From Lactococcus taiwanensis (lineage in GTDB: Bacteria; Bacillota; Bacilli; Lactobacillales; Streptococcaceae): a DNA stretch of 64,000 nucleotides. Below the pieces are notes generated by a model, which did no database searches, was not told the DNA's origin, and was given only the letters and a program-made list of their open reading frames with translations. The DNA lies in assembly GCF_014905395.1 (NCBI RefSeq), contig NZ_BNDT01000004.1, positions 171,585-235,584 of the forward strand, in the 5' to 3' direction. Shown piece after piece: positions 17,687-27,479 of this stretch (position 1 is its first letter; each line of letters starts with the position of its first letter). The translations under genes were made by a program, and so were the position numbers.

Positions 17687-17716
17687 AAAAAAACTGTCAT
17701 GAATGACAGTTTTTAA
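17687..17716 (-). terminator. tuf terminator
   Basis: A palindrome AAACTGTCAT GA ATGACAGTTT flanked by A and T runs, 18 bp after the tuf stop on the minus strand. It also faces the opposite operon and could work in both directions. It is unrelated to the dispersed palindrome. Confidence 0.8.
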
Positions 17717-17733
17717 TATACGTAAAAGTATGA

Positions 17734-18921
17734 TTAAGCTTTGATTTCAGCAACGATACCTGAACCAACAGTACGTCCACCTTCACGGATAGAGAAAGTA
17801 GTACCTTGTTCGATCGCAACTGGGTGGATCAATTCAACGTCGATATGCACGTTGTCACCAGGCATTACCATTTCAGTTCCTTCAGGAAGTTTAACTGAAC
17901 CAGTAACGTCAGTTGTGTGGAAGTAGAATTGAGGACGGTAGTTGTCGAAGAATGGAGTGTGACGTCCGCCTTCTTCTTTGCTCAATACATAAACTTCACC
18001 TTCGAATGTTGTGTGAGGTGTGATTGAACCTGGTTTAGCGATAACTTGACCACGTTCGATTTCGTCACGTTGGATACCACGGAGAAGGGCACCGACGTTA
18101 TCACCAGCAAGTCCTTCAGTAAGTGTTTTACGGAACATTTCGATACCAGTAACAACAGCTTTTTTAGTTTCTTCTTTGATACCAACGATTTCGATTTCGT
18201 CACCAACTTTAACAGTACCACGTTCGATACGTCCTGAAGCAACTGTACCACGACCAGTGATAGAGAATACGTCTTCGACTGGAAGAAGGAGTGGTTTGTC
18301 AGTGTCGCGTTCTGGAGTTGGGATGTATTCGTCAACGATATCCATCAATTCTTCAACTTTAGCAACCCATTGTGGTTCACCGTTCAAAGCACCAAGTGCT
18401 GAACCAGCGATTACAGGGATATCATCACCTGGGAAGTCGTATTCTGAAAGGAGGTCACGGACTTCCATTTCAACGAGTTCCATCAATTCGTCATCATCAA
18501 CAAGGTCTGCTTTGTTAAGGAAAACGATAAGGTATTTAACACCAACTTGACGTGAAAGCAAGATGTGTTCACGAGTTTGTGGCATTGGTCCATCAGTTGC
18601 AGCAACAACGAGGATCGCACCGTCCATTTGGGCAGCACCAGTGATCATGTTTTTAACGTAGTCCGCGTGACCTGGAGCGTCGATGTGAGCGTAGTGACGT
18701 TTTTCAGTTTCGTACTCGATGTGAGCAGTGTTGATAGTGATACCACGTTCGCGTTCTTCAGGTGCAGCATCGATAGATGCGAAGTCAGTTGCTTTTGAGT
18801 AACCTTTGTCTGACAATACTTTAGAGATTGCAGCTGAGAGGGTAGTTTTACCATGGTCAACGTGTCCGATAGTACCGATATTTACGTGTGGTTTGCTACG
18901 GTCGTAAACTTCTTTAGCCAT
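17734..18921 (-). CDS. tuf: Elongation factor Tu
   Basis: A full-length 395-aa EF-Tu, the GTPase that brings aminoacyl-tRNA to the ribosome. The G motifs are GHVDHGKT near residue 19, DAPGH near 80, NKAD near 135 and a SAL-type G5 near 173; domains 2 and 3 follow. Codon use is strongly biased, as expected for a highly expressed gene. It has its own near-consensus promoter and terminator and so is monocistronic here, not part of an rpsL-rpsG-fusA operon. Confidence 0.98.
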   Translation of the reverse strand: MAKEVYDRSKPHVNIGTIGHVDHGKTTLSAAISKVLSDKGYSKATDFASIDAAPEERERGITINTAHIEYETEKRHYAHIDAPGHADYVKNMITGAAQMDGAILVVAATDGPMPQTREHILLSRQVGVKYLIVFLNKADLVDDDELMELVEMEVRDLLSEYDFPGDDIPVIAGSALGALNGEPQWVAKVEELMDIVDEYIPTPERDTDKPLLLPVEDVFSITGRGTVASGRIERGTVKVGDEIEIVGIKEETKKAVVTGIEMFRKTLTEGLAGDNVGALLRGIQRDEIERGQVIAKPGSITPHTTFEGEVYVLSKEEGGRHTPFFDNYRPQFYFHTTDVTGSVKLPEGTEMVMPGDNVHIDVELIHPVAIEQGTTFSIREGGRTVGSGIVAEIKA

Positions 18922-18995
18922 TTTAAAAATGTCTCCTTTGAGAAAATTGTTTTATAATAGGCAGGCTGCATAATCACAATCTACCGTTCCTTAAC

Positions 18996-19024
18996 ATTAT
19001 ACTCAAAATAAGCTAGAAATGCAA
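18996..19024 (-). promoter_or_regulatory. tuf promoter
   Basis: On the minus strand TTGCAT (19019-19024), a 17-bp spacer and TATAAT (18996-19001) lie about 75 bp upstream of the tuf start, with a GGAG ribosome site before the ATG. Confidence 0.85.
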
Positions 19025-19170
19025 GCCTCATCAGTCCCATTCTTCTCGTTTTTTCCCTAAGTTTTTTATATACCTAGATTTTTTTCTTGTTAAGTAGTAA
19101 AATAAGGTTAAGAATCACTCCTCTTTTTGAGCGTGCTTCAAATAACTACTACTTTTAAGGGGATAAAACG

Positions 19171-19359
19171 ATGGGACTTACATTTAGAAAACGTGATGAT
19201 TTTGATAAAATGATGGATGATTTAGGTGTATCAACTGTAGACTTGGTAGATGACAATGAAAAAACGTCAGCTGATGAAGAGAAGAAAGTTGATCCTTTCG
19301 CCAAATTTTTAACCCCTCAAGTACAAAAAGATACAGATGAACTTAAAGATAAGCATTGA
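19171..19359 (+). CDS. Small acidic protein, SPJ_0845-like
   Basis: The 62-aa hydrophilic, acidic product begins MGLTFRKRDDFDKMMDDL after an AAGGGG site. It resembles short conserved proteins of streptococci and lactococci (the SPJ_0845 group), whose function is not known. No membrane segment or cysteine. It is followed 55 bp later by the DUF4044 small membrane protein on the same strand, so the two may be one transcript. Confidence 0.65.
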   Translation: MGLTFRKRDDFDKMMDDLGVSTVDLVDDNEKTSADEEKKVDPFAKFLTPQVQKDTDELKDKH

Positions 19360-19414
19360 AAAGTCAGCTATTTCTTGTTACAATTAATTTAAAATAAATT
19401 TTACTGAGGGGTCT

Positions 19415-19531
19415 ATGGCATATAAAAAACCAGAAAAAAGTACTTTTCAAAAAGTTACCATGGTCGTTGTGATAATTATGGTAATTTTAACACTTTTTAG
19501 CGTGCTCGCTTCCGTGTTGACTGTACTTTAA
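19415..19531 (+). CDS. DUF4044 small membrane protein
   Basis: A 38-aa peptide: a basic start (MAYKKPEKSTFQKVT) followed by one hydrophobic helix of about 20 residues. This is the pattern of DUF4044, a tiny single-pass family in Lactobacillales. A GAGGGG ribosome site precedes the ATG at 19415. It ends 34 bp before the palindrome terminator shared with ileS. Function unknown. Confidence 0.65.
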   Translation: MAYKKPEKSTFQKVTMVVVIIMVILTLFSVLASVLTVL

Positions 19532-19564
19532 ACAAAAATTACTAGTACTTAAATATTAAAAAAG

Positions 19565-19586
19565 TTACTGACCGAGCGGTCAGTAA
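19565..19586. repeat. Dispersed palindrome copy acting as a bidirectional terminator
   Basis: Perfect arms with centre CGAGCG. The stem is extended to AAAGTTACTGACC...GGTCAGTAACTTT and flanked by A and T runs (19556-19595). It lies between the convergent DUF4044 gene and ileS. Confidence 0.88.
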
Positions 19587-19596
19587 CTTTTTTAGT

Positions 19597-22395
19597 TTAA
19601 ATTTCGAACCCTTCTTCTAAAACTTCGGGAAATTCTGTAGTCACAATTTGCGCACAATTTTCACAAAGCATATGCAATTGTTCATGTTCATTTTTTCCGA
19701 CGGTTTCGTCTGTTCGACGGCAACGTTCACATACTTCTCCTGCAGCGTGCTCAACCACAATCGCAACATCTTCAAAGACCATTGCATTTTCTGGTGCAGC
19801 ACTGACAGATCCGTCAGCGATATTAAAGTTTGACACAATTAAAAGTTGGGCGATGTTATCATCAATAACAGTAAGTAAAGTACGAACAACTTCATTTGGA
19901 TAAACAGTAACAGTAGCTTCTAAAGACTTACCAATCTCTTTGGCTTCTCTGGCATTTTCCAAAGCTTTTAAGACTTTATCACGGAAGTCCAAGAATTCTT
20001 GCCAATTGGCCAACAATTCTTGACTGCCAGCGATATCGGCAGCTTCAGGCATTTCTGAAAGATAAGCAAATTCTTCTGCTTCGTGTGTGAGGTAAGACCA
20101 CGTTTCTTCAGCAGTATGTGGCAAAATCGGAACTAAAAGTTTTACCAAATCTTTCAGAACAACATACATCACAGTCTGCATAGAACGGCGTGCTTTCGAA
20201 TTAGCTTCTTCGATATAAACAACATCTTTAGCAAAATCAAGATAGAATGCTGATAAATCATTCGTGATGAAATTAATGATTGATTTGTAAACAGTCATAA
20301 AGCTATAGTTATCATAAGCTGTACGAATTTGTTTTACAAGTTCATTAAATTTCACAAGCATATATTTGTCTACTGGACGAAGTTCTGCAAAATCAATTGC
20401 ATCTTCTTTTGGATTAAAGTCCGATGTATTGGCGATTAAGAAGCGCAATGTATTCCGGATTTTACGGTAAACTTCAGAAACTTGACTGAGAATATCCATT
20501 GACACACGAACATCTGATTCAGTATCAATTGAGGCCACCCAAAGACGGAGAATGTCAGCACCAAATTTCTTAGTGACATCTTTTGGCACGATTGTATTTC
20601 CAATTGATTTAGACATCTTGCGTCCTTTACCGTCTAAAACAAAGCCTTGTGAAAGAACTGCTTTATATGGTGCAACGCCATTAACCGCAACTGAGGTTGT
20701 AATTGATGAATTAAACCAACCACGGTATTGGTCTGAACCTTCAAGGTAAAGATCTGCAGGAAAGCTCAGGTAGTCACGTTCGTTAAGAACACCATTCCAA
20801 GAAGAACCTGAGTCAAACCAAACGTCCATGATATCTTTTTCTTTTGTGAATTCACCATTTGGTGAAGCTGGATGAGTGAATCCTTCTGGTAAAAGGTCTT
20901 TTGCTTCACGTTCAAACCAAACTTTTGAACCAAATTCAGCAAAAAGATTCGCAACATGGTCAATAGTTTCAGGTGTGATGATTGGCTCACCATTTTCACC
21001 ATAGAAAATTGGCAAAGGAACTCCCCAAGCACGTTGACGTGAGATGACCCAATCTCCGCGGTCACGAACCATATTGAATAAACGAGTTTTCCCCCATGGA
21101 ATTACCCAATCTACTTTCTCAACTTCATCTAAAATATTTTGACGGAAGTCATCGATTGAAGCAAACCATTGTGGTGTCGCACGGAAAATGACCGGTTTTT
21201 TAGTACGCCAGTCATGTGGGTACGAGTGAGTGAAGAATTCGAGTTTCAATAAAGCATCTTTTTCTTCAAGCCATTTACTGACAACTTTATTTCCTTCATC
21301 GTAGAAAAGTCCTTCAAGTCCAGGGGCTTCATCAGTATAATAACCACGATTATCAATTGGTGATAAAACAGGCAATTTATACTTACGACTTGCGAAGTAG
21401 TCATCTTCACCATGTCCTGGGGCAACGTGTACAAGGCCAGTACCAGAATCAAGCGTAACATAATCCGCATTCATGATGAGAGTTTCACGGTCATAGAATG
21501 GATGTTTTGCAACCATATATTCTAATTCAGAACCTTTAATCGTTTGAAGGACTTCTGGATTTTCCCATTCTAATTTTTCAGCAACAGCTTCAAGCATTTC
21601 TGAGGCAATCACAAATTTACGACCATTAACTGCTACAACTGAATAATCATAGTCAGGATGAGCAAAGATTCCCAAATTTGATGGAATTGTCCATGGTGTT
21701 GTTGTCCAGATTACAAATTCTACATCTTCTGGTAATTTACCTTTAGTATCTTTAGCTTTAAATGCCACAAAAATTGATGCTGAACGAACATCTTGATATT
21801 CGATTTCAGCTTCAGCCAGTGAACTTTCTGATGAAGGTGACCAATAAATTGGTTTTTGTCCTTTATAGATATATCCTTTTTCAGCCATTTTACCAAAAAC
21901 GCGAATTTGAGCTGCCTCATATTCTGGCAATAGTGTCAAATATGGACGGTCCCAATCAGCAAGAACACCAAGGGATTTGAAATCTGAACGTTGCATATCT
22001 ACTTGTTTCATCGCGTATTTACGACATTCCTCAAGATAATCAAGCAAATCCATTTCTTTACGCTTCATGCCTGCTTTAGCAAGTTGTTGCTCAATTGGCA
22101 AACCATGAGTATCCCAACCTGGAACATAAGGAGCACGGAAACCTGCCATTGATTTATAACGAACAATAATATCTTTTGAAATTTTGTTCAAAGAGTGTCC
22201 GAGGTGAATATTTCCGTTCGCATAAGGAGGCCCATCATGAAGCATAAATGAGGGTTTTCCTTCATTTAATTCTTGACGTTTCTCATAGAGTGTCGCATCT
22301 GCCCAGTCTTTTTGCCAGTTTGGTTCTTTATTTGGCAAGCCTGCACGCATTGGGAAAGCTGTTTTCCCCAAATTCAAAGTATCTTTGATTTTCAT
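19597..22395 (-). CDS. ileS: Isoleucyl-tRNA synthetase
   Basis: A full-length 932-aa class I synthetase. It has HLGH (in [12 protein letters not shown]) near residue 65, an editing domain (about 200-400) and KMSKS ([10 protein letters not shown]) near 595. A C-terminal zinc finger uses CERC and CENC. It charges tRNA-Ile and edits valine. The gene is preceded by a T-box leader and lies downstream of divIVA, the usual end of the division cluster. A palindrome copy encodes ADGSVSAAP in the variable C-terminal region before the zinc finger. Confidence 0.98.
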   Translation of the reverse strand: MKIKDTLNLGKTAFPMRAGLPNKEPNWQKDWADATLYEKRQELNEGKPSFMLHDGPPYANGNIHLGHSLNKISKDIIVRYKSMAGFRAPYVPGWDTHGLPIEQQLAKAGMKRKEMDLLDYLEECRKYAMKQVDMQRSDFKSLGVLADWDRPYLTLLPEYEAAQIRVFGKMAEKGYIYKGQKPIYWSPSSESSLAEAEIEYQDVRSASIFVAFKAKDTKGKLPEDVEFVIWTTTPWTIPSNLGIFAHPDYDYSVVAVNGRKFVIASEMLEAVAEKLEWENPEVLQTIKGSELEYMVAKHPFYDRETLIMNADYVTLDSGTGLVHVAPGHGEDDYFASRKYKLPVLSPIDNRGYYTDEAPGLEGLFYDEGNKVVSKWLEEKDALLKLEFFTHSYPHDWRTKKPVIFRATPQWFASIDDFRQNILDEVEKVDWVIPWGKTRLFNMVRDRGDWVISRQRAWGVPLPIFYGENGEPIITPETIDHVANLFAEFGSKVWFEREAKDLLPEGFTHPASPNGEFTKEKDIMDVWFDSGSSWNGVLNERDYLSFPADLYLEGSDQYRGWFNSSITTSVAVNGVAPYKAVLSQGFVLDGKGRKMSKSIGNTIVPKDVTKKFGADILRLWVASIDTESDVRVSMDILSQVSEVYRKIRNTLRFLIANTSDFNPKEDAIDFAELRPVDKYMLVKFNELVKQIRTAYDNYSFMTVYKSIINFITNDLSAFYLDFAKDVVYIEEANSKARRSMQTVMYVVLKDLVKLLVPILPHTAEETWSYLTHEAEEFAYLSEMPEAADIAGSQELLANWQEFLDFRDKVLKALENAREAKEIGKSLEATVTVYPNEVVRTLLTVIDDNIAQLLIVSNFNIADGSVSAAPENAMVFEDVAIVVEHAAGEVCERCRRTDETVGKNEHEQLHMLCENCAQIVTTEFPEVLEEGFEI
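19799..19820. repeat. Dispersed palindrome copy in ileS
   Basis: GCACTGAC, centre AGATCC, then GTCAGCGA. It is read on the minus strand as A-D-G-S-V-S in the C-terminal part of IleS. Confidence 0.7.
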
Positions 22396-22427
22396 ATTTT
22401 CTTCTTTCTTTCGATTTTGTTTTTATT

Positions 22428-22680
22428 GAATAAAAAAAACGATTTTTCGCAAAGGACGAAAAACCGTGGTACCACCTTCATTTTTTCTGTCAGTAAAATT
22501 TACTGACAGAAACTCTTTTGCGTAACGTGCAAGACGCTTGAGCTTACTTTTAGTTCAGTCCAAGATTTTTCTAAAGCTTCTTTGAGAAAATAAATTCTGG
22601 CAGTCACTTTAGAAGTCCAATCAGCTGATAATAAGAAAAATAGGGAATACGAGTCTTCCATCGTCACTCGCTTGCTTGAA
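22428..22680 (-). promoter_or_regulatory. T-box leader of ileS
   Basis: The minus strand carries the T-box signature AAGGTGGTACCACGG (core at 22464-22476). It continues into a terminator, ACGGTTTTTCG...CGAAAAATCGT plus a T run, 40 bp before ileS. A long upstream region (about 22540-22680) would form stem I and stem III. Uncharged tRNA-Ile would stabilise the antiterminator and allow ileS transcription. I could not assign the specifier codon by eye. An everted palindrome (22484-22512) sits just before the T-box motif. Confidence 0.9.
22484..22512. repeat. Everted palindrome in the ileS T-box leader
   Basis: A perfect inverted repeat with 14-bp arms (TTTCTGTCAGTAAA, one base, TTTACTGACAGAAA). 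It contains the same half-sites as the dispersed palindrome but in reversed order, so GTCAGTAA comes first. Confidence 0.8.
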
Positions 22681-22709
22681 TTATATTTTTTCTTATCTTG
22701 GTCTGATTT

Positions 22710-23693
22710 TTAATTTTTTAATTCGCTTAAATCAATTGTTTCTTGATTATCGAGCGGATCTGTCTTTTCTGGTGAAGCTTCTAATTCTGGAAAAAGTTCT
22801 GCATCTTCACTGGCTGAAGTTTCATCATCAGCCTTTGGAGAAGATTCTGATGGTGTTTCTGTTGGAAGTTCAGCCTGTTCGGCTGTGTCAGCTTGTTTAT
22901 CAGTGCTGACCGCTTCGTCAGTAACATCTGTCACTTCTTTTTCTGATTCAACAGGAACATTTTCTTGCTCAGTCGCTTCTATTTTGCTTTCATCTTCTGC
23001 AGAAGTATCATCAGATGAGTTTTCATCCGTTGAATTCCCAGCCATTTGTTCTTCAGTAAGAGGAGTAATGGCTTGGGTTTTAGCTAAAGTAGTTTCCGCA
23101 TTTTCCAAATGTTCTTCAATAATTTCTTGAAGTTTTTCCTCAGGATTAATGACATAATCTTGGGTAGGTTTGAATATTTCTGACCAATCATCTGATTGAA
23201 TTGAGGCCAATTGATTTTCAATAATTGAAGTCATGCGTTGATGATAAAGACGCATCTTGCGTTTCAAATCATCCGTATCGCGGACAAGTTTACGTGCATC
23301 ATCTGAGGCAGCATTTAAGATGAAACCAGCTTCTTTTTTAGCGGCTTCAATAATTAGTGCACTCTTTTGACCGGCTTTAGCCACCACTTCGGTTGCTTCT
23401 TTCTCAGAATTAATTTTCATCGTATCTGCTTCGCTCTTAGCTTGTTCACGGAGGTTATCCGCTGCATCTTGAGCGACAACGATAGACTTATTCAATGAAT
23501 CTTTCATATCATCGAAATATTTCACGCGTTCGCGCAAAGCTTTTAATTCCCGTTCTTGATCTTTTATTTTTTGTGCAAATTCGTCATAATCTCGAACTAC
23601 GATATCCAAAAATTCATCAACTTCATGTTTACTGAAGCCACGAAATTGTGGGTTAAAGGTTTTGTTTTGAACGTCCAGACTGTTTAATGTCAT
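22710..23693 (-). CDS. divIVA: Cell-division protein DivIVA
   Basis: A 327-aa DivIVA. The N-terminal lipid-binding domain (about 1-60) includes FNPQFRGFSKHEVDEFLD and is followed by long coiled coils (about 35-200). The last 120 residues are very acidic, low in complexity and rich in Ser, Thr and Glu. It binds negatively curved membrane at septa and poles and organises division. The tail makes it longer than Bacillus DivIVA and carries a palindrome copy (VTDEAVSTD). It ends the ftsA-ftsZ-yggS-sepF-yggT-ylmH-divIVA cluster. Confidence 0.95.
   Translation of the reverse strand: MTLNSLDVQNKTFNPQFRGFSKHEVDEFLDIVVRDYDEFAQKIKDQERELKALRERVKYFDDMKDSLNKSIVVAQDAADNLREQAKSEADTMKINSEKEATEVVAKAGQKSALIIEAAKKEAGFILNAASDDARKLVRDTDDLKRKMRLYHQRMTSIIENQLASIQSDDWSEIFKPTQDYVINPEEKLQEIIEEHLENAETTLAKTQAITPLTEEQMAGNSTDENSSDDTSAEDESKIEATEQENVPVESEKEVTDVTDEAVSTDKQADTAEQAELPTETPSESSPKADDETSASEDAELFPELEASPEKTDPLDNQETIDLSELKN
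22903..22924. repeat. Dispersed palindrome copy in divIVA
   Basis: GTGCTGAC, centre CGCTTC, then GTCAGTAA. It is read as T-D-E-A-V-S in the acidic tail. The centre is not self-complementary. Confidence 0.65.
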
Positions 23694-23756
23694 CGATCAC
23701 TCCTTTTTATCTTGAGAAAATCTTTTATTTAAATGAGATTTTCAAGTGCTTCGAAT

Positions 23757-24545
23757 TTACTTCTTATTATTTTTAGTAATTTCTAATTCAACTCTCTGTT
23801 TGCCTTTTTTAGTTTGCCCTAAAACTGGGCCAACCTTAAAACGTCCATAACCTCGGACACTGATCAGGTCATCAGTACTTACAGAGAAATCTTTCTTATC
23901 TATTTCTAGGTAATTTATCTTAACCTTATTTGATTCTAACATATTTGAAGCGAGATTGCGAGAAATTTTGAAAGCGACTGCAATTAATTTATCAAGCCGT
24001 AAGTTATCCACAAGAACAACTTCACTGACCGCTCTGTCAGTAGGTTTTGCAAGCGCTGCGAGCGAAATTTCCTTGATTTTTACCGCTGCTCTTCCAATTT
24101 TTTCGATAGCTTTAAATAGTTCAACCAAATGTTTACTGACAAAAACTTGTATTTTTTCTTCAGTGACAATGATATCACCTAACTCTTGTCTTTTGATGCC
24201 AGTTTGTCCCAAAAACGTACCTAAGACTTGGGCGTGTGTAAGTTGGATAAACTTAGAGGCATAAGTGACTTCCAGAAGTGCAAGATCAAAATCATCAGGA
24301 TCTAAAACATAAAATTCAGGAGCCATAATTATCTTGACCGTCTCTGTTTCGGCAAGGCTTCGACTTGAGTAAAGACAAAGGGCACGCCGATTTGAAAGGG
24401 CTGATAAGATTTCAGCTTCCCGTGGATTTAGAAAAGGTGTGGTAATCACACTGTAGGTTTCTTCAACTCGACTTATCCAATCCAAACATCGCTCAATAAA
24501 GCGACGTTCTTCTGCTTTATAATGCTGAAAAATTTGTTCTGTCAA
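23757..24545 (-). CDS. ylmH: RNA-binding S4-domain protein YlmH
   Basis: A 262-aa protein with an N-terminal YlmH domain and a C-terminal S4 RNA-binding domain starting at about residue 180 (LRLDKLIAVAFKISRNLASNML). YlmH belongs to the division-cluster genes of Gram-positives and has been linked to ribosome rescue and quality control in Bacillus. It overlaps yggT by 4 bp, so is translationally coupled. A palindrome copy encodes PTDRAVSEV just ahead of the S4 domain, in a linker. Confidence 0.92.
   Translation of the reverse strand: MTEQIFQHYKAEERRFIERCLDWISRVEETYSVITTPFLNPREAEILSALSNRRALCLYSSRSLAETETVKIIMAPEFYVLDPDDFDLALLEVTYASKFIQLTHAQVLGTFLGQTGIKRQELGDIIVTEEKIQVFVSKHLVELFKAIEKIGRAAVKIKEISLAALAKPTDRAVSEVVLVDNLRLDKLIAVAFKISRNLASNMLESNKVKINYLEIDKKDFSVSTDDLISVRGYGRFKVGPVLGQTKKGKQRVELEITKNNKK
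24022..24043. repeat. Dispersed palindrome copy in ylmH
   Basis: TCACTGAC, centre CGCTCT, then GTCAGTAG. It is read as T-D-R-A-V-S in the linker before the S4 domain. Confidence 0.7.
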
Positions 24546-24817
24546 AATAGAATCCCACGCAGTACAATAACAATGAATCGTTGAATAAATTGAAGCACGA
24601 TAAGTGCCACAAGAATTGTAAAATCTAACCCAGCAATACGCAAAGGTAAATTTTCAAAGAGACTCAGGTAGGGGCGGGAGATTTTTACAATCACTCGTCC
24701 AAACCATGTATTGTATAAATTTGGAATCCAGCTCATCAAAGCATAAATCACTAAGACAAGTGAATAAGCATCTAATAACCAAAAGAGCCATTTAACAAGA
24801 GTAAGCGTAATAAACAT
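24542..24817 (-). CDS. yggT: YggT/YlmG family membrane protein
   Basis: A 91-aa protein with two long hydrophobic segments (about 5-30 and 62-88) separated by the family segment SWIPNLYNTWFGR and PYLSLFENLPLRI. YggT/YlmG proteins are small integral membrane proteins in division clusters, with a suggested but unproven role in division or osmotic homeostasis. It abuts sepF (overlap of 1 bp) and overlaps ylmH by 4 bp, a tightly coupled arrangement. Confidence 0.93.
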   Translation of the reverse strand: MFITLTLVKWLFWLLDAYSLVLVIYALMSWIPNLYNTWFGRVIVKISRPYLSLFENLPLRIAGLDFTILVALIVLQFIQRFIVIVLRGILF

Positions 24818-25401
24818 TAGTATAAATCATAACTTTCAAAATTTTGACCAGCTAAGATAGACATTTCTTTAGCTGCATCGACTGTGATATTCGCAGGAGT
24901 CATCAAGAAGATTTGTCCCCCAACATTTTGAATATCACCATCAAGTGTAAAGACCACGCCCGTCATGAAATCAATCGAGCGACGTGCTTGGGCGTCACCC
25001 ATAAATTTGAAATTAACCAACACACATTCGCCATTTTTGACGATACGTGCAGATTCCATGATGTCCGCGTAGGCACGTGGCTCTTTAATTGCAATAGTTG
25101 AAACCGTCGCTGCAAGTGATTGTGATTGCGACGCAGTAGATTGTTGTACGATTTTTTCAGACATAGGTTTTGTGAAAGTTGAAGCAGGACGTTTAGGTGC
25201 TGCTGTTTGAGTTTGAGATTTTTGAGGAGGTACAGTACGACGTTGATAGTCATTGTGTACCTTACGCTCTTCGACCTTTTGTTGCGCTGCAGGTGCTACA
25301 GTTGGCTTAGATTCTTGCACAGGACGAACAGGTTCATCGAACTCTTCCTCATCCTCTACAAAATAATCGCGCAGATTATTCATCCAATCTTTAAATGCCA
25401 T
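24817..25401 (-). CDS. sepF: Cell-division protein SepF
   Basis: A 194-aa SepF. A short N-terminal amphipathic membrane-binding helix (MAFKDWMNNLRDYF) precedes a disordered, Gln/Pro/Lys-rich linker (about 20-105). The conserved C-terminal domain (about 108-190) contains the ADIMESARIVKNGECVLVNF region that polymerises and binds FtsZ. It tethers FtsZ to the membrane alongside FtsA. It lies directly after the yggS gene in the division operon. Confidence 0.95.
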   Translation of the reverse strand: MAFKDWMNNLRDYFVEDEEEFDEPVRPVQESKPTVAPAAQQKVEERKVHNDYQRRTVPPQKSQTQTAAPKRPASTFTKPMSEKIVQQSTASQSQSLAATVSTIAIKEPRAYADIMESARIVKNGECVLVNFKFMGDAQARRSIDFMTGVVFTLDGDIQNVGGQIFLMTPANITVDAAKEMSILAGQNFESYDLY

Positions 25402-25431
25402 ATTTTCCTCCGTTGTTTACTTTATCTAGGT

Positions 25432-26109
25432 TCACAAGTCTTTAAAAATTTCTGTGCCAATTCGTACAAAGGTTGCTCCTTCTTGGATTGCAATCTCGTA
25501 GTCCCGGCTCATCCCCATGCTCAATTCAGTACAAGGAATTTTTGGAAGATTCATTTCAGATATTTCAACTTGTAATTTTTTCAGTTGCCCGAAAATGTTA
25601 TGACATTCTTCTTCAGTCGCTTCAAACGGAGCCATAGTCATCAAACCAACGATTTCAAGATGTGCAAGTTCTGACAATTCTGTCAGAGCTGACAGGAGTT
25701 CTGCTTTCGAAAACCCATGCTTGCTTGCCTCACCCGAGATGTTTACCTCAGCAAAACATTTGATAGGATGTTCAGCGCGTTTACTAATTTCTTGCGCCAA
25801 CTTAACAGAATCTAGTGCATGGAAATAATCAACAAAATTGATAACGTTCTTGACCTTACGTCGTTGCAGATTACCAATAAGATGCCAAGTGAGTTCTCTC
25901 TCTTTAAGTGCTTCGTACTTTTCGAGAAAAAGCTCTACTCGATTTTCGGCAAGATGAGAAATACCCTGATCGACCACTTCTTTCGCTTCCTTGACACCTA
26001 CATACTTTGTCACGGCAATTACTGAAACTGACTGATTAGAATAAGAAGACGCAGCTTTCGCCGCATCCACATTACTCATTATTTTTTTAACATTTTCTTC
26101 AATTGTCAT
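25432..26109 (-). CDS. yggS: PLP-binding protein YggS/YlmE
   Basis: A 225-aa PLP-homeostasis protein of the alanine-racemase-like barrel fold. The PLP lysine lies in VIAVTKYVG near residue 34, and the HLAENRV, WHLIGNLQRRK and SMGMSRDYEIAI phosphate-binding motifs are clear. It carries PLP but has no known enzymatic reaction, and loss disturbs B6 and amino-acid balance. It starts 3 bp after the ftsZ stop. A palindrome copy encodes ALTELSELAHL mid-protein. Confidence 0.94.
   Translation of the reverse strand: MTIEENVKKIMSNVDAAKAASSYSNQSVSVIAVTKYVGVKEAKEVVDQGISHLAENRVELFLEKYEALKERELTWHLIGNLQRRKVKNVINFVDYFHALDSVKLAQEISKRAEHPIKCFAEVNISGEASKHGFSKAELLSALTELSELAHLEIVGLMTMAPFEATEEECHNIFGQLKKLQVEISEMNLPKIPCTELSMGMSRDYEIAIQEGATFVRIGTEIFKDL
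25668..25689. repeat. Dispersed palindrome copy in yggS
   Basis: GTTCTGAC, centre AATTCT, then GTCAGAGC. It is read as L-T-E-L-S-E. The next bases (GAGCTGACAG) continue with another half-site. Confidence 0.65.
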
Positions 26110-26112
26110 TGA

Positions 26113-27360
26113 TTATTTATTACGGAAAAATGGTGGAGTATCAAGATCTTCATCAGTTGAAGTTGGAATGCCACCAAAACTTGTTACAGAAGCTGTATCA
26201 CGATTGTTATTTACATTTTGGCGTGGTGAGCTTTCGCGACGGATATCCCAATCTCCAAAGGCAGAAGGTTGGTTTTGGGTTTGTGCAGTTGATTGTTGCT
26301 GTTGTTGTTGAACTGGGCGATGATTAACTTGCATGTTGGAGTTATGTGTCAAATTAGGTTGACGTCGTGATTCTGGTTGCAAGCCCAATGCCTCATCAGC
26401 ATCTTCTTTAGCAACGCCTGTTGCGACAACAGTAACACGAATTTCGTCTTTCAAATTAGGATCTATAGCAGTACCCAACATGATATTGACATCATTACCT
26501 GCTGCTTGAATAACAATCTCAGAAGCGTCTTGTGCTTCAATCAAGCTCATGTCCATACCACCGGTAACGTTCAAGAGCACATTTTCAGCTCCCTCAATAG
26601 TTGTTTCGAGTAAAGGTGAATAGATAGCTTTACGAGTTGCTTCGATAACGCGATCTTCTCCAGAAGCCACACCGATTCCCATAAGGGCATCACCTTTGTT
26701 TTCCATGACGGTCTTAACATCGGCAAAGTCAAGGTTAATCATTCCTGGGTTGGTAATCAAATCTGTAACCCCTTGAACACCTTGACGTAAAACATTATCC
26801 GCTTCACGCAATGCTTCGGTCAATGGTGTTTTCTTATCAACAATTTCAAGCAAGTTATTATTTGAAATAATGAGAAGGGTATCAACATTGGCACGAAGGG
26901 CTTCAATACCTTCAGTAGCAAAGTATGAACGTTTTGAACCTTCAAAACCAAAGGGACGAGTAACAACACCCACAGTCAAAGCGCCAAGTTCTTTTGCAAT
27001 TTGTGCAATAACTGGTGCAGCACCTGTACCAGTTCCACCACCCATACCAGCAGTGATGAAGATCATATCTGAGCCTTCAAGCGCTTGTGAAACTGTTTCA
27101 GCTGATTCTTCAGCCGCACGTTTCCCAACTTCAGGTTGTGCTCCAGCACCTAAACCACGTGTTAATTTAGGCCCAAGTTGAATGACTGTGTCTGCCTTAG
27201 AGCTACGTAAAGCTTGTACATCAGTGTTTGCTGCGATAAATTCTACACCAGAAACACCTTCTTCAATCATGCGGTTGATGGCATTACCACCACCGCCTCC
27301 AACACCGATGACTTTAATCACAGCACCAGTAGTCAAGTCTGTATCAAATGAAAATTCCAT
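26113..27360 (-). CDS. ftsZ: Cell-division GTPase FtsZ
   Basis: A 415-aa FtsZ, which polymerises into the division ring. The tubulin signature [15 protein letters not shown] is near residue 105, the N-terminal GVGGGGGNA near 20 and the T7-loop [11 protein letters not shown] near 210. A Gln/Asn-rich linker (about 330-400, with a poly-Gln run) leads to the C-terminal peptide [11 protein letters not shown], which binds FtsA and SepF. It follows ftsA in the usual order. The protein is complete and ordinary. Confidence 0.98.
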   Translation of the reverse strand: MEFSFDTDLTTGAVIKVIGVGGGGGNAINRMIEEGVSGVEFIAANTDVQALRSSKADTVIQLGPKLTRGLGAGAQPEVGKRAAEESAETVSQALEGSDMIFITAGMGGGTGTGAAPVIAQIAKELGALTVGVVTRPFGFEGSKRSYFATEGIEALRANVDTLLIISNNNLLEIVDKKTPLTEALREADNVLRQGVQGVTDLITNPGMINLDFADVKTVMENKGDALMGIGVASGEDRVIEATRKAIYSPLLETTIEGAENVLLNVTGGMDMSLIEAQDASEIVIQAAGNDVNIMLGTAIDPNLKDEIRVTVVATGVAKEDADEALGLQPESRRQPNLTHNSNMQVNHRPVQQQQQQSTAQTQNQPSAFGDWDIRRESSPRQNVNNNRDTASVTSFGGIPTSTDEDLDTPPFFRNK

Positions 27361-27479
27361 GATTTATATTTCTCCGTTTTTACTTTCAGAATTGAAATAA
27401 TCCGCTTAGAAAACACCGGATGCTCTGAGTCCATAACCCTTACATCATCCTTTTCAAAGACGGATTGTTTTCTTAATAA

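Noticed and set aside
19590..22395. Opposite-strand open frames inside ileS, pnp, tuf and ftsZ
   Set aside because: They lack ribosome sites and family similarity and are explained by codon bias of the real genes.
23850..23885. ACTGAT-N6-ATCAGT in ylmH
   Set aside because: Symmetric and read as S-T-D-D-L-I-S, but both arms differ from the consensus, so it was not listed.
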